A stretch of 64,000 nt of DNA from Anaerobutyricum hallii DSM 3353 (GCF_000173975.1 NZ_ACEP01000105.1:1-64000), one strand, 5' to 3'. Shown: positions 1 to 9,097, counted from the stretch's first letter. Translations and numbers: made by a program. The notes: generated by a model not told the origin, from the sequence alone.

Positions 1-97
1 AGTGTGTTTGAGTAATGATTTGGAATAGATTTACAGGTGTACATAAATTTTTGTAGCTTTTCCACATGAATTGATATAAAAAATAATAACTTTTCAC

Positions 98-138
98 AAG
101 AGGAAATATATTTTTTGCATATTTCCTCTTTTTTTTTG
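98..138 (+). terminator. intrinsic terminator of the upstream gene
   Basis: The arms AAGAGGAAATAT and ATATTTCCTCTT form a 12-bp perfect stem followed by an unbroken T-run. It ends a transcription unit whose gene lies left of the window and separates it from the regulator gene starting at 218. Confidence 0.85.
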
Positions 139-217
139 TTACTTTTGTATTAAAATAAAGAAAGATTGTTGCGTGCGATAGCAAAATGCGATGAGAGGGA
201 AAGACAGGAGTGATACG

Positions 218-1306
218 ATGATTTCAAATCAGATTTTACAGGACACCATTGACGGCATTAAGGCGATTACGAGAATTGACTTATGTGTCATGGATACGGA
301 AGGTAAACCGCTTGCCTCCACATTAGATGCAGTCGAAGAATATAAGGAAGCGGTACTGGTATTTGCAGAATCTCTGGCAGAGAGTCAGGCATTGCAGGGA
401 TATCAGTTTTTTAAAGTATTTGATGAGAACCAGTTAGAGTATATTATTCTCGTTAAGGGTGAGACAGATGACGTATATATGGTTGGAAAGATGGCTGCTT
501 TCCAGGTACAGAATCTTTTAATTGCCTATAAAGAGCGCTTTGACAAAGATAACTTTATTAAAAACCTGCTCTTAGATAACTTACTTTTGGTTGATATTTA
601 TAACCGGGCGAAAAAGCTCCATATTGAAACGGAAGTAAGAAGATGTGTATTTATTGTCGAGACAAAGAATGACAGAGATAATAATGCATTTGAGACAGTT
701 CGTAATATTTTTTCTGCGAAAACGAGAGATTTTATTACTGCGGTAGACGAGAAGAACATTATTCTTGTTAAGGAAGTGAAGAATGGAGAGGGATACGATG
801 AACTGACTAAGACAGCACAGGTTATCGTTGATATGCTTAACACAGAAGCGATGACAAAGGTTCATGTTGCCTTTGGTACTATTGTGAATGAGATCAAGGA
901 GGTATCCCGTTCTTATAAAGAAGCGAAGATGGCGATGGATGTTGGTAAGATTTTCTATCCAGATAAGAATGTGATTGCATACAGCCGACTTGGTATTGGC
1001 CGTCTGATTTATCAGCTTCCATTACCACTTTGTAAGATGTTCATCAAAGAGATTTTTGACGGACGTTCTCCAGATGAATTTGATGAAGAGACCTTACAGA
1101 CAATTAATAAGTTCTTTGAGAATAACCTGAATGTGTCAGAGACTTCCAGACAGCTCTACATTCACCGAAATACTTTAGTATATCGTCTGGATAAGCTTCA
1201 GAAGAGTACAGGGCTTGATCTTAGAGTATTTGAAGATGCGATTACTTTTAAGATTGCACTGATGGTAGTAAAATACATGAAGTACATGGAAAGTATCGAA
1301 TATTAA
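218..1306 (+). CDS. PucR/CdaR-type sugar-diacid-like transcriptional regulator
   Basis: The 362-residue protein has an N-terminal segment resembling the diacid-recognition domain (about residues 1-110), a middle GGDEF-like region, and a C-terminal PucR-type helix-turn-helix (about 300-345, with the signature IHRNTLVYRLDKL). The ATG at 218 is chosen because GGAG at 207-210 is correctly spaced; the in-frame ATG at 191 lacks a ribosome site. The family usually activates genes for the uptake or breakdown of a small organic acid or amino compound, but no catabolic genes are adjacent, so the ligand is unknown. A terminator follows directly, so the gene appears to be transcribed alone. Confidence 0.8.
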   Translation: MISNQILQDTIDGIKAITRIDLCVMDTEGKPLASTLDAVEEYKEAVLVFAESLAESQALQGYQFFKVFDENQLEYIILVKGETDDVYMVGKMAAFQVQNLLIAYKERFDKDNFIKNLLLDNLLLVDIYNRAKKLHIETEVRRCVFIVETKNDRDNNAFETVRNIFSAKTRDFITAVDEKNIILVKEVKNGEGYDELTKTAQVIVDMLNTEAMTKVHVAFGTIVNEIKEVSRSYKEAKMAMDVGKIFYPDKNVIAYSRLGIGRLIYQLPLPLCKMFIKEIFDGRSPDEFDEETLQTINKFFENNLNVSETSRQLYIHRNTLVYRLDKLQKSTGLDLRVFEDAITFKIALMVVKYMKYMESIEY

Positions 1307-1310
1307 TAAG

Positions 1311-1355
1311 AACGCCTTCTGTCGGAGAAGATATACACCGTCAGAAGGCGTTTTT
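1311..1355 (+). terminator. intrinsic terminator after the PucR-type regulator
   Basis: AACGCCTTCTG (1311-1321) pairs perfectly with CAGAAGGCGTT (1342-1352) and is followed by TTTTT. Only 4 bases separate it from the stop codon. Confidence 0.9.
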
Positions 1356-1363
1356 GATTTTTT

Positions 1364-1536
1364 AAACACGCTCTAGAGCGTGTTTGAAAAATCATTCCAG
1401 CAATCTGCACACCCCAATTTACGATATATTTTGCCTTCATTCGGTTGCCGTAGCCCGCTACGCCGCCCTCATTCAGGCGAAATCTCCCGCAAATTGTGAT
1501 GTACATCTTGCAGAAAGCATTTCTCAAACACGCTCT
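1364..1536. mobile_element. family A MITE-like palindromic element, copy A1
   Basis: The near-full copy runs from AGAGCGTGTTTGAAAAAT at 1375 to its inverted right end TTCTCAAACACGCTCT at 1536. The interior is itself an imperfect palindrome centred on CGTAGCCCGCTACG. Just outside, 1364-1374 (AAACACGCTCT) is a solo right end abutting the copy, so two element ends are fused back to back. It has no plausible coding capacity. The 315-base gap between the regulator and the protease holds only this element, the terminator and a short leader. Confidence 0.75.
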
Positions 1537-1621
1537 GGCAAGAAGTAATATTGTTCTTTAAACGAAACGAAGAGTCAGTAATGCAGACACATTTTCATAG
1601 GAAGAGAGAAAGGAAGACAGA

Positions 1622-2899
1622 ATGGATTTTAAGGAAAAAGAAATGAATCTTGAGTTAAAGGAACAGGATTCAGAACATAATAAAAAAAAGAAAGAGGAAG
1701 GCAGCCCAAAAAGAAAAAAAGGCTGCTTTAAACGTGTTTTAAGTGTGCTTGTTCTTGTCGTTATCATCGGTTTCAGTTTCTTTGCAGGAAGACAAAGTGT
1801 TATGACTTCAAATGCTTATGGAACCGGCCTTAATAATGGGAAGATTTTGCGCAAACTAAGTATGTTAGAAGCTTTTGCGGGTAACTATTATCTCAACAAA
1901 ATAGATGCTGAGAATGTGGAGAACAATATTTATAAGGGGTTTGCTAAGGGCTTACAAGACCCCTATGCAGAATATTATACCCCATCAGAATATCAGCAAT
2001 TGTCGGAAGAAGATGCGGGAAAATATAATGGAATTGGAATTTCTATTGCAAAAGACACAGATACGAATTATCCAGAGGTCGTTTCTGTATTTAAAGATCA
2101 GCCGGCATATAAAGCAGGTATTAAGAATGGAGATCTCATTACGGCAATTGATCAAAAAAGTACTGCCGATATGGAACTGCAGGATGTTGTTTCTGCCATT
2201 AGAAGCGAAGATAATGATAAAGTCGTTTTGACTATTTACAGAGATAAAAAAACAAAAGATTATACAGTAGAAAAAACTTCTGTAGAATTAGATAGTGTTA
2301 CTTATAAAATGCGGAAGAATAAGATAGGCTATATTGCAGTAAGCCAGTTCCATGAAAATACGGACGAACAGTTTGATAAGGCAGTAACAGACCTTGAAAG
2401 CCAGGGAATGAAGAGTCTGATTATTGATTTAAGAGATGATGGAGGCGGACTGTTAACTACCTGTACCAATATGCTGTCCCGTCTGGTTGCAAAGGATAAA
2501 ATGCTTGTTTATACAAAAGATAAAAAGGGGAAAAAAGAAGAGTTCAAGAGTGATTCGGGTAAAACAGTAGATGTACCGATGGTTGTATTGGTAAACGGAA
2601 ATACAGCGAGCGCTTCCGAGATTATGACAGGATGCTTAAAAGATTACAAAAAAGCAACGGTTGTAGGTACAACAACTTATGGAAAGGGAATTGTACAAAC
2701 TATTCTGCCTCTTACAGATGGTTCAGCCTTTAAGTTTACCATTGCCAAATATTACACACCAAAAGGTACAGATATTCATGAAAAAGGAATCGAGCCGGAT
2801 GTGGAAGTGAAAATGAGCGATAAGCAGTGGAAAAAAGCCCAGACAGATGAGAAGGCAGATAAACAGTTGAAGAAGGCGATAGAGATTTTGAAAAAATAA
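1622..2899 (+). CDS. S41-family C-terminal processing peptidase (CtpA/CtpB-like)
   Basis: This is a 425-residue membrane-anchored serine protease. A charged Lys/Glu-rich cytoplasmic N-terminus (1-38) precedes one membrane helix (about 39-56), a PDZ domain (about 130-215) that presents substrate C-termini, and the S41 catalytic domain. The Ser/Lys dyad is visible as Ser330 in TASASEI and Lys355 in TYGKGIVQ, 25 residues apart as in characterised family members. AGGAAG precedes the ATG. It probably cleaves proteins outside the membrane; in spore formers some paralogues (CtpB) act in sigma-K signalling, but that role cannot be assigned here. Confidence 0.88.
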   Translation: MDFKEKEMNLELKEQDSEHNKKKKEEGSPKRKKGCFKRVLSVLVLVVIIGFSFFAGRQSVMTSNAYGTGLNNGKILRKLSMLEAFAGNYYLNKIDAENVENNIYKGFAKGLQDPYAEYYTPSEYQQLSEEDAGKYNGIGISIAKDTDTNYPEVVSVFKDQPAYKAGIKNGDLITAIDQKSTADMELQDVVSAIRSEDNDKVVLTIYRDKKTKDYTVEKTSVELDSVTYKMRKNKIGYIAVSQFHENTDEQFDKAVTDLESQGMKSLIIDLRDDGGGLLTTCTNMLSRLVAKDKMLVYTKDKKGKKEEFKSDSGKTVDVPMVVLVNGNTASASEIMTGCLKDYKKATVVGTTTYGKGIVQTILPLTDGSAFKFTIAKYYTPKGTDIHEKGIEPDVEVKMSDKQWKKAQTDEKADKQLKKAIEILKK

Positions 2900-2917
2900 G
2901 AATGGGATTTTCTTGAT

Positions 2918-3078
2918 AGAGCGTGTTTGAAAAATTATTCCTGCAGCCGGCATGCCCCAATTTACAGTATATTTTGCCTTCATTCAGTTGACGTAGCCCG
3001 CTACGCACCATCATTCAGGCGAAATCTCTAACAAATTGTGGTACACATCTCGCAGAAAGTATTTTTCAAACACGCTTT
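2918..3078. mobile_element. family A MITE-like palindromic element, copy A2
   Basis: This is a near-full copy of about 161 bp between the convergent protease and DUF5721-like genes. It starts AGAGCGTGTTTGAAAAAT and ends TTTTTCAAACACGCTTT. The internal blocks CCCCAATTTAC, GCCTTCATTCAG, CGTAGCCCGCTACG and CATTCAGGCGAAATC match copies A1 and A10. It occupies almost the entire gap. Confidence 0.75.
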
Positions 3079-3089
3079 AGATTATTATA

Positions 3090-3572
3090 CTATATAACTG
3101 CTTTTTCCTTTAAAAACTTCGCCAGATATTCATCAAAAGCATACTCTAACGACTTATCGAGAGAGAAATTTTTATAGGAAATTCCAGTTGTGATAAGAAG
3201 ATTTTTCGGGTCATATAAGATATTTACGTAGATTCCCTCAATATCTTCTTCGCGGAAGGAACTGTTATTATGCGCAATCAAATAGGAAATGGATTGCTTT
3301 GAAAGTCCGAGAACGATTTTGCAGGAGAGAGGGAGCCGTTTCCCTTTAATAATATCAAAAATGCGGTGGCGGATTTCTTTCCAATAGCAGAATTCACGAT
3401 TCAGTGTCTGTTCTACGCTGGTATCATAAAAACCTTCGTTAATACGCCCCTGAATCTGATAACTTACCCCCATTTTGATAGAGGCTTCGATAAAGTAAAA
3501 GTGGTCGAATGTATCTTTGGATAAAAGATGAGACATAAAGTCTTTAATATCGGAAATTTGTATTGATAACAT
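3090..3572 (-). CDS. DUF5721-like protein of unknown function
   Basis: The 160-residue soluble protein has no signal peptide or membrane helix. I recognise it tentatively as the small family annotated DUF5721 in Lachnospiraceae; no function is known to me. The start at 3572 is preferred over an in-frame ATG five codons upstream because that region itself reads ATGGAGGAG, placing the GGAGG ribosome site 8 bases before the inner ATG. It is the only minus-strand gene in the first 50 kb, divergent from the M18 aminopeptidase and convergent with the S41 protease. Confidence 0.6.
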   Translation of the reverse strand: MLSIQISDIKDFMSHLLSKDTFDHFYFIEASIKMGVSYQIQGRINEGFYDTSVEQTLNREFCYWKEIRHRIFDIIKGKRLPLSCKIVLGLSKQSISYLIAHNNSSFREEDIEGIYVNILYDPKNLLITTGISYKNFSLDKSLEYAFDEYLAKFLKEKAVI

Positions 3573-3660
3573 GAATAACTCCTCCATAAGTTTAGCTATT
3601 AAGACAAAATCTTATGATTGATGATAACATGAATTATTTTTTTTGAAAAGGAGATTGAGA

Positions 3661-4935
3661 ATGAATGTTTTAACAGAATGTTTAGCACAGGGAACTTCCC
3701 CGGTGGGAGTCGTTTCTTTTGCTAAGGAATATTTAAAACAACAGGGATTTGAAGAGTTATATTACAATAAAATGATTTCACCAAAAGAAAATAGCAAATA
3801 TTATATTGCCCCATTTCCAGATGTATTATTTGCCTTTACAACAGGTGCTGGAAAAGAAATGATTCAGTCTTTGCGTATGGCATTTGCACATGTGGATCAG
3901 CCTTGTTTTAAGGTGAAGGGAAAACCAGATTTTAAGAGCATGGGGTGTGCGATGCTTAATGTAGAAGTTTACGGCGGAATGATGGATCATACCTGGTTTG
4001 ACCGTCCACTTGGACTGGCGGGAACTATTGTGCTAAAAGGAGAGGATGTATTTAATCCGATAGAGGTAACGTATGATAGTAAGAGACCGGTTGCGTTGAT
4101 TCCGGGACTTGCGATTCATATGCAAAGAGAGGCAAATAATGGCTGGAAGATTGACCGGCAAAAAGAGTTAATGCCGCTTATGGGGCTTGCCAATGGCCGG
4201 TGGACAGAAGATGCTTTTCTTCATTTTCTGGCAGAAGAACTTTCTGTGGATGAGAGTGAAATTTTAAGTTATGATCTTAATTTATACAACTATGATCAGC
4301 CACAGCTTTGTGGGGTGAAAGAAGAAATTTTATGCAGTCCGCGAATTGATAATCTGGCCTCTGTCAGTGCGTTGTTAGAGTCTCTTACAGATGGAGAGAG
4401 GGAAAGTGGCATTAATCTTATTGGGCTTTTTAATCATGAGGAAGTTGGAAGTTTTACAAAGTCAGGAGCAGATTCTGCCTTACTTCCGGGAATTCTTGAA
4501 CGTATTCTTTCAGGAATGGGCTGTTCAAAAGAACAGATAGATATTTCACTTGCACAGAGCTATTATCTTTCTGTTGACGGCGCACATGCCGCACATCCGA
4601 ATTATACAGACCGTTGTGATATGACAACGAGAGCATATATGGGGCAGGGAGTTACTGTGAAGGTGAGCGGTACACAGAAATATGCTTCTGACTGCAAAAT
4701 GTATGCGATTTTAAAAGGATTATCTGAAAAGTATGATATATTACTACAGGAGATTAATGACAGAAACACGATTCGCGGAGGCACAACATTAGGTCCGATG
4801 ATTGGTTCACATCTGCCGATGGCAGGCTGTGATCTGGGCATACCGATGCTTGCGATGCATTCAGCCAGAGAGACGATGGCTATGGCGGATTATGTTAGTT
4901 TGTGTCAGTTAGTGACCGCATTTTTTGCAGAGTAA
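3661..4935 (+). CDS. M18-family zinc aminopeptidase (ApeB-like)
   Basis: The 424-residue cytosolic metallo-aminopeptidase has the M18 metal and catalytic motifs in order: a His in AHVDQPCFKV (about residue 80), Asp in RIDNLAS, the Glu-Glu pair in FNHEEVGS (about 260), Asp in SVDGAHAAHPNY, and the C-terminal His in MHSARETM. The length is normal for the family, which removes N-terminal residues, often acidic ones, from peptides. The start at 3661 follows AAGGAG at 3647-3652; an ATG 18 bases upstream lacks a ribosome site. Confidence 0.9.
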   Translation: MNVLTECLAQGTSPVGVVSFAKEYLKQQGFEELYYNKMISPKENSKYYIAPFPDVLFAFTTGAGKEMIQSLRMAFAHVDQPCFKVKGKPDFKSMGCAMLNVEVYGGMMDHTWFDRPLGLAGTIVLKGEDVFNPIEVTYDSKRPVALIPGLAIHMQREANNGWKIDRQKELMPLMGLANGRWTEDAFLHFLAEELSVDESEILSYDLNLYNYDQPQLCGVKEEILCSPRIDNLASVSALLESLTDGERESGINLIGLFNHEEVGSFTKSGADSALLPGILERILSGMGCSKEQIDISLAQSYYLSVDGAHAAHPNYTDRCDMTTRAYMGQGVTVKVSGTQKYASDCKMYAILKGLSEKYDILLQEINDRNTIRGGTTLGPMIGSHLPMAGCDLGIPMLAMHSARETMAMADYVSLCQLVTAFFAE

Positions 4936-5010
4936 ATTCTGGCAGCGATGTGATACATCATTTTTTAAATACGCTATGGAATCTTTTTCAAGTATACTAA
5001 GGCAAAATAG

Positions 5011-5038
5011 TCTATTTTTCTATTCCCTTGCATATACT
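5011..5038 (+). promoter_or_regulatory. possible sigma-E-type promoter of spoIVA
   Basis: CATATACT at 5031-5038 resembles the sigma-E/K -10 box and TCTATTTTT at 5011-5019 lies at roughly the right distance for the -35. SpoIVA is a known sigma-E-regulon member in Bacillus, and sigE is present in this window. The match is by eye and imperfect. Confidence 0.35.
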
Positions 5039-5063
5039 AAATTAGTATTGGGGAGGGATTTTC

Positions 5064-6533
5064 ATGGAAAAACAAAATATATATCAGGATATTTCAGCCA
5101 GAACAGGCGGAGAGATTTATCTTGGCGTTGTTGGGCCTGTCCGAAGTGGCAAATCAACATTTATTAAACGTTTTATGGAACTTCTTGTACTTCCTGAAAT
5201 AAAAGATGAGAATGAACGCAAGAGAACGATGGATGAACTTCCGCAAAGTGGAACAGGGAAAATGGTTATGACAACCGAGCCGAAGTTTATTCCAAAAGAA
5301 GCGGCAGAACTTCCGATGGAAGATATGAAAATAAAAATACGTCTGATTGACTGTGTTGGCTTTATGATTCCCGGTGCGGGCGGTAATTTGGAAAACGGAC
5401 AGGAACGTCTTGTAAAAACGCCGTGGTTTGATTATGAGGTTCCATTTACGAAAGCAGCAGAATTTGGCACAAGAAAGGTAATCAGAGATCATTCTACGAT
5501 AGGGATTTTAGTGACAGCAGATGGGTCGTTTGGAGAAATTCCGCGAGATTCTTATGTAGAAGCAGAAAAGAAAACAGTTGCAGAATTAAATGAAATCGGA
5601 AAGCCCTTTTTGGTTCTGGTAAATAGTGAACGGCCATATTCAAAGGCAACACAGGCATTAACAGAAAAGCTTTCTAAAGAATATAATACCAGTGTAATGG
5701 CGGTGAATTGTGACCAGCTCAGGCAGGAGGATATTTTAGAAATCTTAAAAAATGTACTGCTTGAATTTCCATTATCTTCTGTTGGATTTTATTTGCCGAA
5801 ATGGGTGGAAACATTAAGAGATGATCATTGGATGAAGAAGTCGGTCTTAGATCTTGTAAAAGAATTTATGACGGATAAAAATAAGATGAAAGATCTGTAT
5901 CAGAAAGTATTTCCATCGAATGATTATATAGAGTCCGGGAAAATAGAAAAAATTCATATGGATACAGGAAAAGTGGATGTTAAGATTCAGATAAGGGATT
6001 CGTACTATTATGATATTTTGTCGGATCTTACAGGACTGCCAATTAAGAGTGAATATCATCTTATTCGCCTGATGAAAGAATTATCGGCAAAAAAGAGAGA
6101 ATTTGAAGAAGTGTCGCAGGCGTTAAAGGATGCCAGAGAACGAGGATATGGCGTTATGAAACCGGTACTTTCAGAAATTACACTTTCTGAACCGGAAGTA
6201 GTAAAACATGGAAACAAATATGGCGTAAAAATTCGTGCCGAGGCACCGTCCATTCATTTGATTCGAGCCAATCTTACAACAGAAGTGGCCCCGATTGTAG
6301 GGACACAGCTTCAGGCAGAAGATCTTATTACATACATAAAAGAACAGGCGGGCGAAGAACCAAGAGAAATATGGAATGTCAATATTTTTGGAAAAACATT
6401 AGAACAGCTTGTTGATGATGGCATATCTGGCAAAGTTACAAAAATTAACGATGACAGCCAGGAAAAACTTCAAAACGCCATGGAAAAGATCGTAAACGAA
6501 AGCAGTGGCGGATTGATTTGTATTATTATATAA
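5064..6533 (+). CDS. spoIVA: stage IV sporulation protein A, spore-coat morphogenetic ATPase
   Basis: The 489-residue protein has a Walker A motif GPVRSGKST at about residues 24-32, the conserved middle region, and the hydrophobic C-terminus SGGLICIII that anchors SpoIVA to the forespore surface in Bacillus. It polymerises by ATP hydrolysis to form the basement layer of the spore coat and helps cortex assembly. The length matches family members. GGGGAGGG precedes the ATG. It stands alone, with a sigma-E-like promoter upstream and a family A remnant downstream. Confidence 0.96.
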   Translation: MEKQNIYQDISARTGGEIYLGVVGPVRSGKSTFIKRFMELLVLPEIKDENERKRTMDELPQSGTGKMVMTTEPKFIPKEAAELPMEDMKIKIRLIDCVGFMIPGAGGNLENGQERLVKTPWFDYEVPFTKAAEFGTRKVIRDHSTIGILVTADGSFGEIPRDSYVEAEKKTVAELNEIGKPFLVLVNSERPYSKATQALTEKLSKEYNTSVMAVNCDQLRQEDILEILKNVLLEFPLSSVGFYLPKWVETLRDDHWMKKSVLDLVKEFMTDKNKMKDLYQKVFPSNDYIESGKIEKIHMDTGKVDVKIQIRDSYYYDILSDLTGLPIKSEYHLIRLMKELSAKKREFEEVSQALKDARERGYGVMKPVLSEITLSEPEVVKHGNKYGVKIRAEAPSIHLIRANLTTEVAPIVGTQLQAEDLITYIKEQAGEEPREIWNVNIFGKTLEQLVDDGISGKVTKINDDSQEKLQNAMEKIVNESSGGLICIII

Positions 6534-6552
6534 TATAGCAAGAAAGTGAAAA

Positions 6553-6602
6553 GCACAAATTGTAAAACACATCTTGCAGAAAGCATTTTTCAAACATGTT
6601 CT
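6553..6602. repeat. family A right-end remnant, copy A3
   Basis: The segment GCACAAATTGTAAAACACAT followed by CTTGCAGAAAGCATTTTTC and CAAACATGTTCT matches the right third of the family A element with a decayed terminus. The left portion is missing. Confidence 0.65.
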
Positions 6603-6621
6603 TAACCTAAGTCATTTTTAC

Positions 6622-6650
6622 TTGCACAAAATGGAAAAAAATGGTATAAT
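6622..6650 (+). promoter_or_regulatory. sigma-A promoter of the alarmone synthetase gene
   Basis: TTGCAC (6622-6627), a 17-base spacer and a perfect TATAAT (6645-6650). A start about 7 bases downstream would leave an untranslated leader of only about 11 bases before the ATG at 6668, barely enough for the GGGGGTG ribosome site. Confidence 0.75.
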
Positions 6651-6667
6651 AATTTGGGGGTGATTAT

Positions 6668-7468
6668 ATGGAGATACAGCTTTGGAGAGAACTGCTTGAC
6701 CCATACCAGCTTGCGGTTGATGAGCTAACCGTAAAGTTTCATCATATTATAGAAGAACATCGGAATCAGGGTTTATATTCACCGATTGAGTCCGTGGACG
6801 GACGAGTGAAGAGTATTGTCAGTATTTTAGATAAGATGCAGCGTAAGAATGTATCAATGAATGATATTGAGAAGAAGATAGAAGATCTGGCGGGAATCCG
6901 TATTATCTGTCAGTTTGTAGAGGACATAGACAGAGTGGTGAATCTTATAAAGAACCGGACAGATATGAAGGTAAAGTGTGAGAAGGACTATGTAAGCCAC
7001 ATGAAGACGAGCGGCTACCGTAGTTATCACATGATCATTTTATATACGGTGAATACGATTCATGGACCAAAGGAGCTGAGTGCGGAGATTCAGATTCGCA
7101 CGATGGCGATGAATTTCTGGGCGACGATAGAACATTCTTTACAGTATAAGTATAAGGAGAACATTCCAGAGTATATTCAGCAGAAGCTTCTTGATGCATC
7201 GGAGGCCATTATCGAAGTGGACCATGAGATGTCGGATGTAAGAGATGAGATTATGGATGCGCAGAATTCTCACAGAAAGAAGGAGACCTTAGTCAAGGAT
7301 ATTTTGAATAATATCCAGAACTTATATAAAGTGGCGAATCAGAGAGAAGTAACGAAGATTCAGGATGAGTTTTATAAGGTGTATGTACTTGATGATATGT
7401 TACAGTTAAAACACTTTGCAAGACAGCTTGATATTATTTCAGAAGGATATCGCGCACAGAGTCTGTAG
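6668..7468 (+). CDS. small alarmone synthetase, GTP pyrophosphokinase family (RelQ/YjbM-like)
   Basis: The 266-residue protein has only the RelA/SpoT synthetase fold, without hydrolase, TGS or ACT domains. Diagnostic motifs include GRVKSIVSILDKM, the ATP/GTP-binding region around GIRIICQFVEDIDR, KTSGYRSYHMII, and the catalytic EIQIRTMAMNFWATIEH. It transfers pyrophosphate from ATP to GDP/GTP to make (p)ppGpp-type alarmones in the cytosol, and is usually regulated by transcription. RelQ or RelP subtype is not decided; a C-terminal helical extension suggests RelQ-like tetramers. Confidence 0.88.
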   Translation: MEIQLWRELLDPYQLAVDELTVKFHHIIEEHRNQGLYSPIESVDGRVKSIVSILDKMQRKNVSMNDIEKKIEDLAGIRIICQFVEDIDRVVNLIKNRTDMKVKCEKDYVSHMKTSGYRSYHMIILYTVNTIHGPKELSAEIQIRTMAMNFWATIEHSLQYKYKENIPEYIQQKLLDASEAIIEVDHEMSDVRDEIMDAQNSHRKKETLVKDILNNIQNLYKVANQREVTKIQDEFYKVYVLDDMLQLKHFARQLDIISEGYRAQSL

Positions 7469-7555
7469 GGTGAGAGTGCAGTGTATGGGGGCAGATAATA
7501 GCCATATAGAACATAGACAGTGAGATAGAACCACAGATAGATACAGGAGGAATGG

Positions 7556-9013
7556 ATGAATTTACCAGAAGATTATCAGAACAAGATGCAAAAGATGCTT
7601 GGCGGAGATGAGTATTTGCAGTATCTGGATAGTTTTAATTATAGTTATGGACAGACGCTTCGGGTGAATCAGTTAAAAAAGGAACCGGCGGATTTTATCC
7701 GCCGGTTCCTTTTGGACGGACAAGTTTCCTGGTGTAGTACAGGATTTTATTATGAGGGCGAACAGAAATTATCCGCCCATCCGTATTATTATGCAGGAGT
7801 GTATTATTTACAGGAACCGAGTGCGATGGCACCTGCCGCTTTTTTACCAGTAGAACCAGGAGATAAGGTACTTGATCTTTGTGCTGCGCCAGGAGGGAAG
7901 TCCACTGCATTAGCAGCGAAGCTTCAGGGAGAGGGCTTTTTATTATCGAACGATATCAGTGCTTCCCGATGTAAACCTCTCCTTAAAAATATGGAGATGG
8001 CAGGAGTAAAGAATAGTGTTATTACCTGTGAATCACCGGAAAAATTAGCAGGGCGTTTTGCGGGGTATTTTGATAAAATACTAGTGGATGCGCCATGTTC
8101 TGGTGAGGGAATGTTTCGGCGGGAGCCTTCTATGGTAAAGAGCTGGTCACCAGAGGAGGTAGAACGCTATGCTAAGCTGCAAAGAGAGATTCTTACAAGT
8201 GCAGCGCAGATGATAAAGCCAGGCGGTTATCTTTTATATTCGACTTGTACCTTTGCGAAGGAAGAAGACGAGCAGACAGTGGAATATTTCTTAGAGCAAC
8301 ATAGAGATTTCTCTTTGCAGGAATTACCTCTTTGTGATGGTATCGAGGAGGGAAAACCAGAGTGGACGATTCGTGGCAGAGAAGATGTGAAGAACTGTCG
8401 CCGCTTTTTACCGCATAAAGTAAAGGGAGAGGGACATTTTGCTGCTCTCTTTAGGAAAGCAGATGGTGTGGAATCTGTGGATAAACAGTGTATAAAGGAA
8501 GATGACATATCAAAATCTGTGCATAAAGAAACAAAAGATAAAGAAAAGATGTGCAAAGATGGAAAGACACAGAATATTTCTAAGGTTAAAAATGTTAAGA
8601 TTCCCGAAGCGATGGACGAATTTATGCGGGAGATTCCAGAATGGGAGCAGTGGAAGAATCGAATTATTTTTATAAAAGAGAGAGCCTTTTTACTGCCAGA
8701 GAATTGCCCGGACTTTAAGGGACTGCGAGTAGTCCGTTCTGGTCTTTATCTTGGAGATTGTTTAAAGAAGCGTTTTGAACCAAGCCAGGCGCTTGCAATG
8801 GCACTTAAGCCAGAAGAATATAAGAGAAGTGTTTCATTTAAAGCAGAAGACATCTGCGTGGAAAAGTATCTCCGCGGGGAGACAGTAGATATAGAAGATG
8901 CCGGACTGAATGGATGGACACTTTTTTGTGTAGATGAATTTCCACTTGGCTGGGGCAAATGCAATCGTGGCCGATTAAAGAATAAATATAATCCAAACTG
9001 GCGTAAATTATAA
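7556..9013 (+). CDS. NOL1/NOP2/Sun-family rRNA m5C methyltransferase (RsmF-like)
   Basis: The 485-residue protein uses S-adenosylmethionine to methylate cytosine in rRNA. The methyltransferase core spans about residues 1-300, with the SAM-binding run DLCAAPGGKST (about 104) and the two catalytic cysteines in VDAPCSGEG and YSTCTFA. The C-terminal 140 residues resemble the RsmF RNA-binding (pre-PUA/PUA-like) extension. A Lys/Asp-rich low-complexity insertion lies at about 305-345. The ribosome site is AGGAGG. A 15-bp perfect hairpin lies inside codons 41-53 (listed separately). Confidence 0.87.
   Translation: MNLPEDYQNKMQKMLGGDEYLQYLDSFNYSYGQTLRVNQLKKEPADFIRRFLLDGQVSWCSTGFYYEGEQKLSAHPYYYAGVYYLQEPSAMAPAAFLPVEPGDKVLDLCAAPGGKSTALAAKLQGEGFLLSNDISASRCKPLLKNMEMAGVKNSVITCESPEKLAGRFAGYFDKILVDAPCSGEGMFRREPSMVKSWSPEEVERYAKLQREILTSAAQMIKPGGYLLYSTCTFAKEEDEQTVEYFLEQHRDFSLQELPLCDGIEEGKPEWTIRGREDVKNCRRFLPHKVKGEGHFAALFRKADGVESVDKQCIKEDDISKSVHKETKDKEKMCKDGKTQNISKVKNVKIPEAMDEFMREIPEWEQWKNRIIFIKERAFLLPENCPDFKGLRVVRSGLYLGDCLKKRFEPSQALAMALKPEEYKRSVSFKAEDICVEKYLRGETVDIEDAGLNGWTLFCVDEFPLGWGKCNRGRLKNKYNPNWRKL
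7678..7712 (+). other. perfect terminator-like hairpin inside the RsmF-like coding sequence
   Basis: AAAGGAACCGGCGGA (7678-7692) pairs without mismatch with TCCGCCGGTTCCTTT (7698-7712) around a 5-base loop. Because the stem ends in A's and T's it resembles an intrinsic terminator about 120 bases into the gene. It encodes parts of the peptide KKEPADFIRRFLL, so it could also be a chance result of codon choice. Confidence 0.7.
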
Positions 9014-9097
9014 TTACAGGAATACTGTAAAATCGTGCAAAAGACAGAGATTCAGGATATAGAACAGATAAAGGTAGATAAAATGGCTGGAACAGCT

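Noticed and set aside
1303-1527. Open frames inside family A copies (also 2723-3014 and 43096-43305)
   Set aside because: They follow the repeat sequence itself, lie mostly on the strand opposite the genes, and differ between copies; no transposase motif is seen.
4959-4977. Possible decayed family A end after the M18 peptidase
   Set aside because: TTTTTTAAATACGCTATGG is similar to the right terminus but has too many differences to claim.
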